A stretch of DNA of 64,000 nt from Lacipirellula parvula (GTDB lineage Bacteria; Planctomycetota; Planctomycetia; Pirellulales; Lacipirellulaceae), in the NCBI RefSeq assembly GCF_009177095.1, contig NZ_AP021861.1:5996501-6060500 (forward strand), written 5' to 3'. Shown here piece after piece: positions 62,919 to 64,000 of the stretch (position 1 is the stretch's first letter; every line of letters starts with the position of its first letter). A program made the position numbers and the translations under genes. The notes beneath the pieces were generated by a model, which did not search any database, had not been told where the DNA came from, and saw nothing but the letters and a program-made list of their open reading frames with translations.

Positions 62919-63701
62919 ATGAGCACCGACAACTTCGACCTCACCGGCAAAACGGCTCTCATCACCGGCGCCAGCCGCGGCCTTGGCCAAATCTTCGGCC
63001 GCGCCCTCGCCCGCGCCGGCGCCGACCTCATCGTCACCAGCCGGAAGGCCGCCGACCTCACGCCCTTCTGCCACGAGATCGAAGCGATGGGCCGGCAAAT
63101 CCTGCCGCTCGAACTCGACGTCCGCGATCAATACAGCATCGAGGCGATGTGCAAAGCCGCCCTCGCCGCGGTCGACAAGATCGACATCCTGGTGAACAAC
63201 GCCGGCTGCAACGTTCGCAAGCCAGCGCTCGAAGTCACCTGGGACGATTGGAACCTGATCCTCGACACGAACCTCCGCGGCTCGTTCTTCGTCGCGCAAG
63301 GCATCGCCCGCCACATGGTCGAGCGCGGTTACGGCCGCATCATTAACATCGGCTCAGTCACCTCGGTCTGCGGCTACGCCGGCCTCGGCCCCTACGGCGC
63401 CAGCCGCGGCGGCATCAAGCAGCTGACGATGAGCCTCGCCGACGATTGGGGCGCTCACGGCATCACCGTGAACTGCCTCGCCCCGGGCTGGTTCAAGACG
63501 AACCAAAACCGCGCCCTCTACGAACAAGAGGGCTGGGTCGACTATCTCACCGACCGCATCCCCCTGAAGCGCCCCGGCAAACCCGACGACCTCGAAGGCG
63601 CCATCGTGTTCTTAGCCTCGGACGCCAGCGCCTACGTCACTGGCCAAACGCTCCTCGTCGACGGCGGCATCTCCGGCGGGCCGGTGAAGATCAAGCTGTA
63701 A
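62919..63701 (+). CDS. SDR oxidoreductase with Arg at the catalytic Lys position
   Basis: A 260-residue classical short-chain dehydrogenase. Cofactor motif TGASRGLG (16-23), NNAG (93-96), active-site tyrosine Y159, but the YxxxK lysine is Arg163 (YGASRGG). Overall it resembles gluconate 5-dehydrogenase/sugar dehydrogenases. The Arg may change or reduce activity; planctomycete paralogs with this feature seem to exist from what I recall. It is third in a line with SMP-30 and the zinc dehydrogenase. Confidence 0.9.
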   Translation: MSTDNFDLTGKTALITGASRGLGQIFGRALARAGADLIVTSRKAADLTPFCHEIEAMGRQILPLELDVRDQYSIEAMCKAALAAVDKIDILVNNAGCNVRKPALEVTWDDWNLILDTNLRGSFFVAQGIARHMVERGYGRIINIGSVTSVCGYAGLGPYGASRGGIKQLTMSLADDWGAHGITVNCLAPGWFKTNQNRALYEQEGWVDYLTDRIPLKRPGKPDDLEGAIVFLASDASAYVTGQTLLVDGGISGGPVKIKL

Positions 63702-63754
63702 GAACCTGAGCGACGACAGCACGCAGCAACAGTCACTCTGCATTCCCTTTGCGC

Positions 63755-63808
63755 CTTCGCGCCTTTGCGTGAGACATGTCTTTTAAGATCTCACGCAAAG
63801 GCGCGAAG
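63755..63808. repeat. Perfect 20-bp inverted repeat
   Basis: Arms 63755-63774 and 63789-63808 are exact inverted copies (TCTCACGCAAAGGCGCGAAG). The same sequence occurs at 29632-29654. Confidence 0.9.
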
Positions 63809-63832
63809 AAATACAGAATAGGCAGTTAATCT

Positions 63833-64000
63833 CTAAGGTTCCACCACCGGCCGGCCTTCAGGATCGACTTCCGGCAGCGTCGCTTCGCTGCCGTCAGGCG
63901 CCATCGTCGCCAGGTGAACCACCGCCTCGCCCTGCTGCACGAGCGGGTTGTTCGTGTGGCCGATGACGATCCCCTCTTCCGCGGCAATCAGCGGCGCCGC
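63833..64000 (-). CDS. Aspartoacylase/succinylglutamate desuccinylase-like, C-terminal end
   Basis: The last 55 codons of a minus-strand gene that starts beyond the window. The sequence AAEEGIVIGHTNNPLVQQGE then AVVHLATM is typical of the C-terminus of the AstE/AspA zinc-carboxypeptidase-like family. The reaction is not shown by this fragment. Confidence 0.7.
   Translation of the reverse strand, partial: AAPLIAAEEGIVIGHTNNPLVQQGEAVVHLATMAPDGSEATLPEVDPEGRPVVEP

Overview
The window looks like a chromosomal segment of a planctomycete, probably Pirellulales/Lacipirellulaceae-like (the family level is an inference from gene content only). It is GC-rich and has the gene families typical of that group. 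These include three DUF1559 pseudopilin-like proteins with the C-terminal H-X9-DG motif, ten secreted proteins ending in PEP-CTERM tails (several with dockerin-like calcium repeats), formylglycine sulfatases, a DUF1501 plus DUF1549/DUF1553 pair, Tat-exported Gfo/Idh/MocA proteins and carboxypeptidase-regulatory-like lipoproteins. No phage, IS element, rRNA or CRISPR array was seen.

Layout. 1-3.5 kb: a multi-PAS sensor protein running off the left edge, a glycine-zipper stress protein and a small basic protein. 4.1-6.9 kb: a Tat oxidoreductase and a sulfatase. 7.0-10.9 kb: a YtrA-type GntR/ABC transporter operon with a recognisable promoter-operator. 11.2-23.8 kb: a secreted-protein region with three pectate-lyase-like beta-helix proteins in tandem and several PEP-CTERM proteins. 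24.6-27.8 kb: a DUF1559 / lipoprotein / PEP-CTERM cassette. 28.2-32.4 kb: DUF1501 and a planctomycete cytochrome protein. 32.7-36.4 kb: a response regulator followed by a histidine kinase that continues in frame into a sulfatase. 36.7-46.4 kb: an inorganic-carbon locus with a DabA-like protein, two NuoL/M-like membrane subunits, a beta carbonic anhydrase and a SulP anion transporter. 46.4-48.7 kb: a YihY membrane protein, a zinc-ribbon/PilZ protein and a globin. 49.0-58.0 kb: two more DUF1559/PEP-CTERM cassettes on either side of a GntR-type regulator, one with a GH99-like enzyme. 58.2-64 kb: an initiator tRNA, an Nramp-like transporter and sugar-metabolism enzymes (SMP-30, zinc dehydrogenase, SDR), then the tail of an aspartoacylase-like gene.

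Two themes link the regions. The first is export and breakdown of polysaccharide: sulfatases, pectate-lyase-like proteins, a GH99-like enzyme, SMP-30, dehydrogenases, and cell-surface or exported proteins with PEP-CTERM and dockerin-like ends. The second is inorganic-carbon handling at 36.7-46.4 kb.

Intergenic DNA is full of short palindromic elements of several families. In at least three places such an element lies inside an ORF and supplies coding sequence: a pectate lyase, a PEP-CTERM tail and a sulfatase signal peptide. The strongest single oddity is the histidine kinase-sulfatase continuous ORF.
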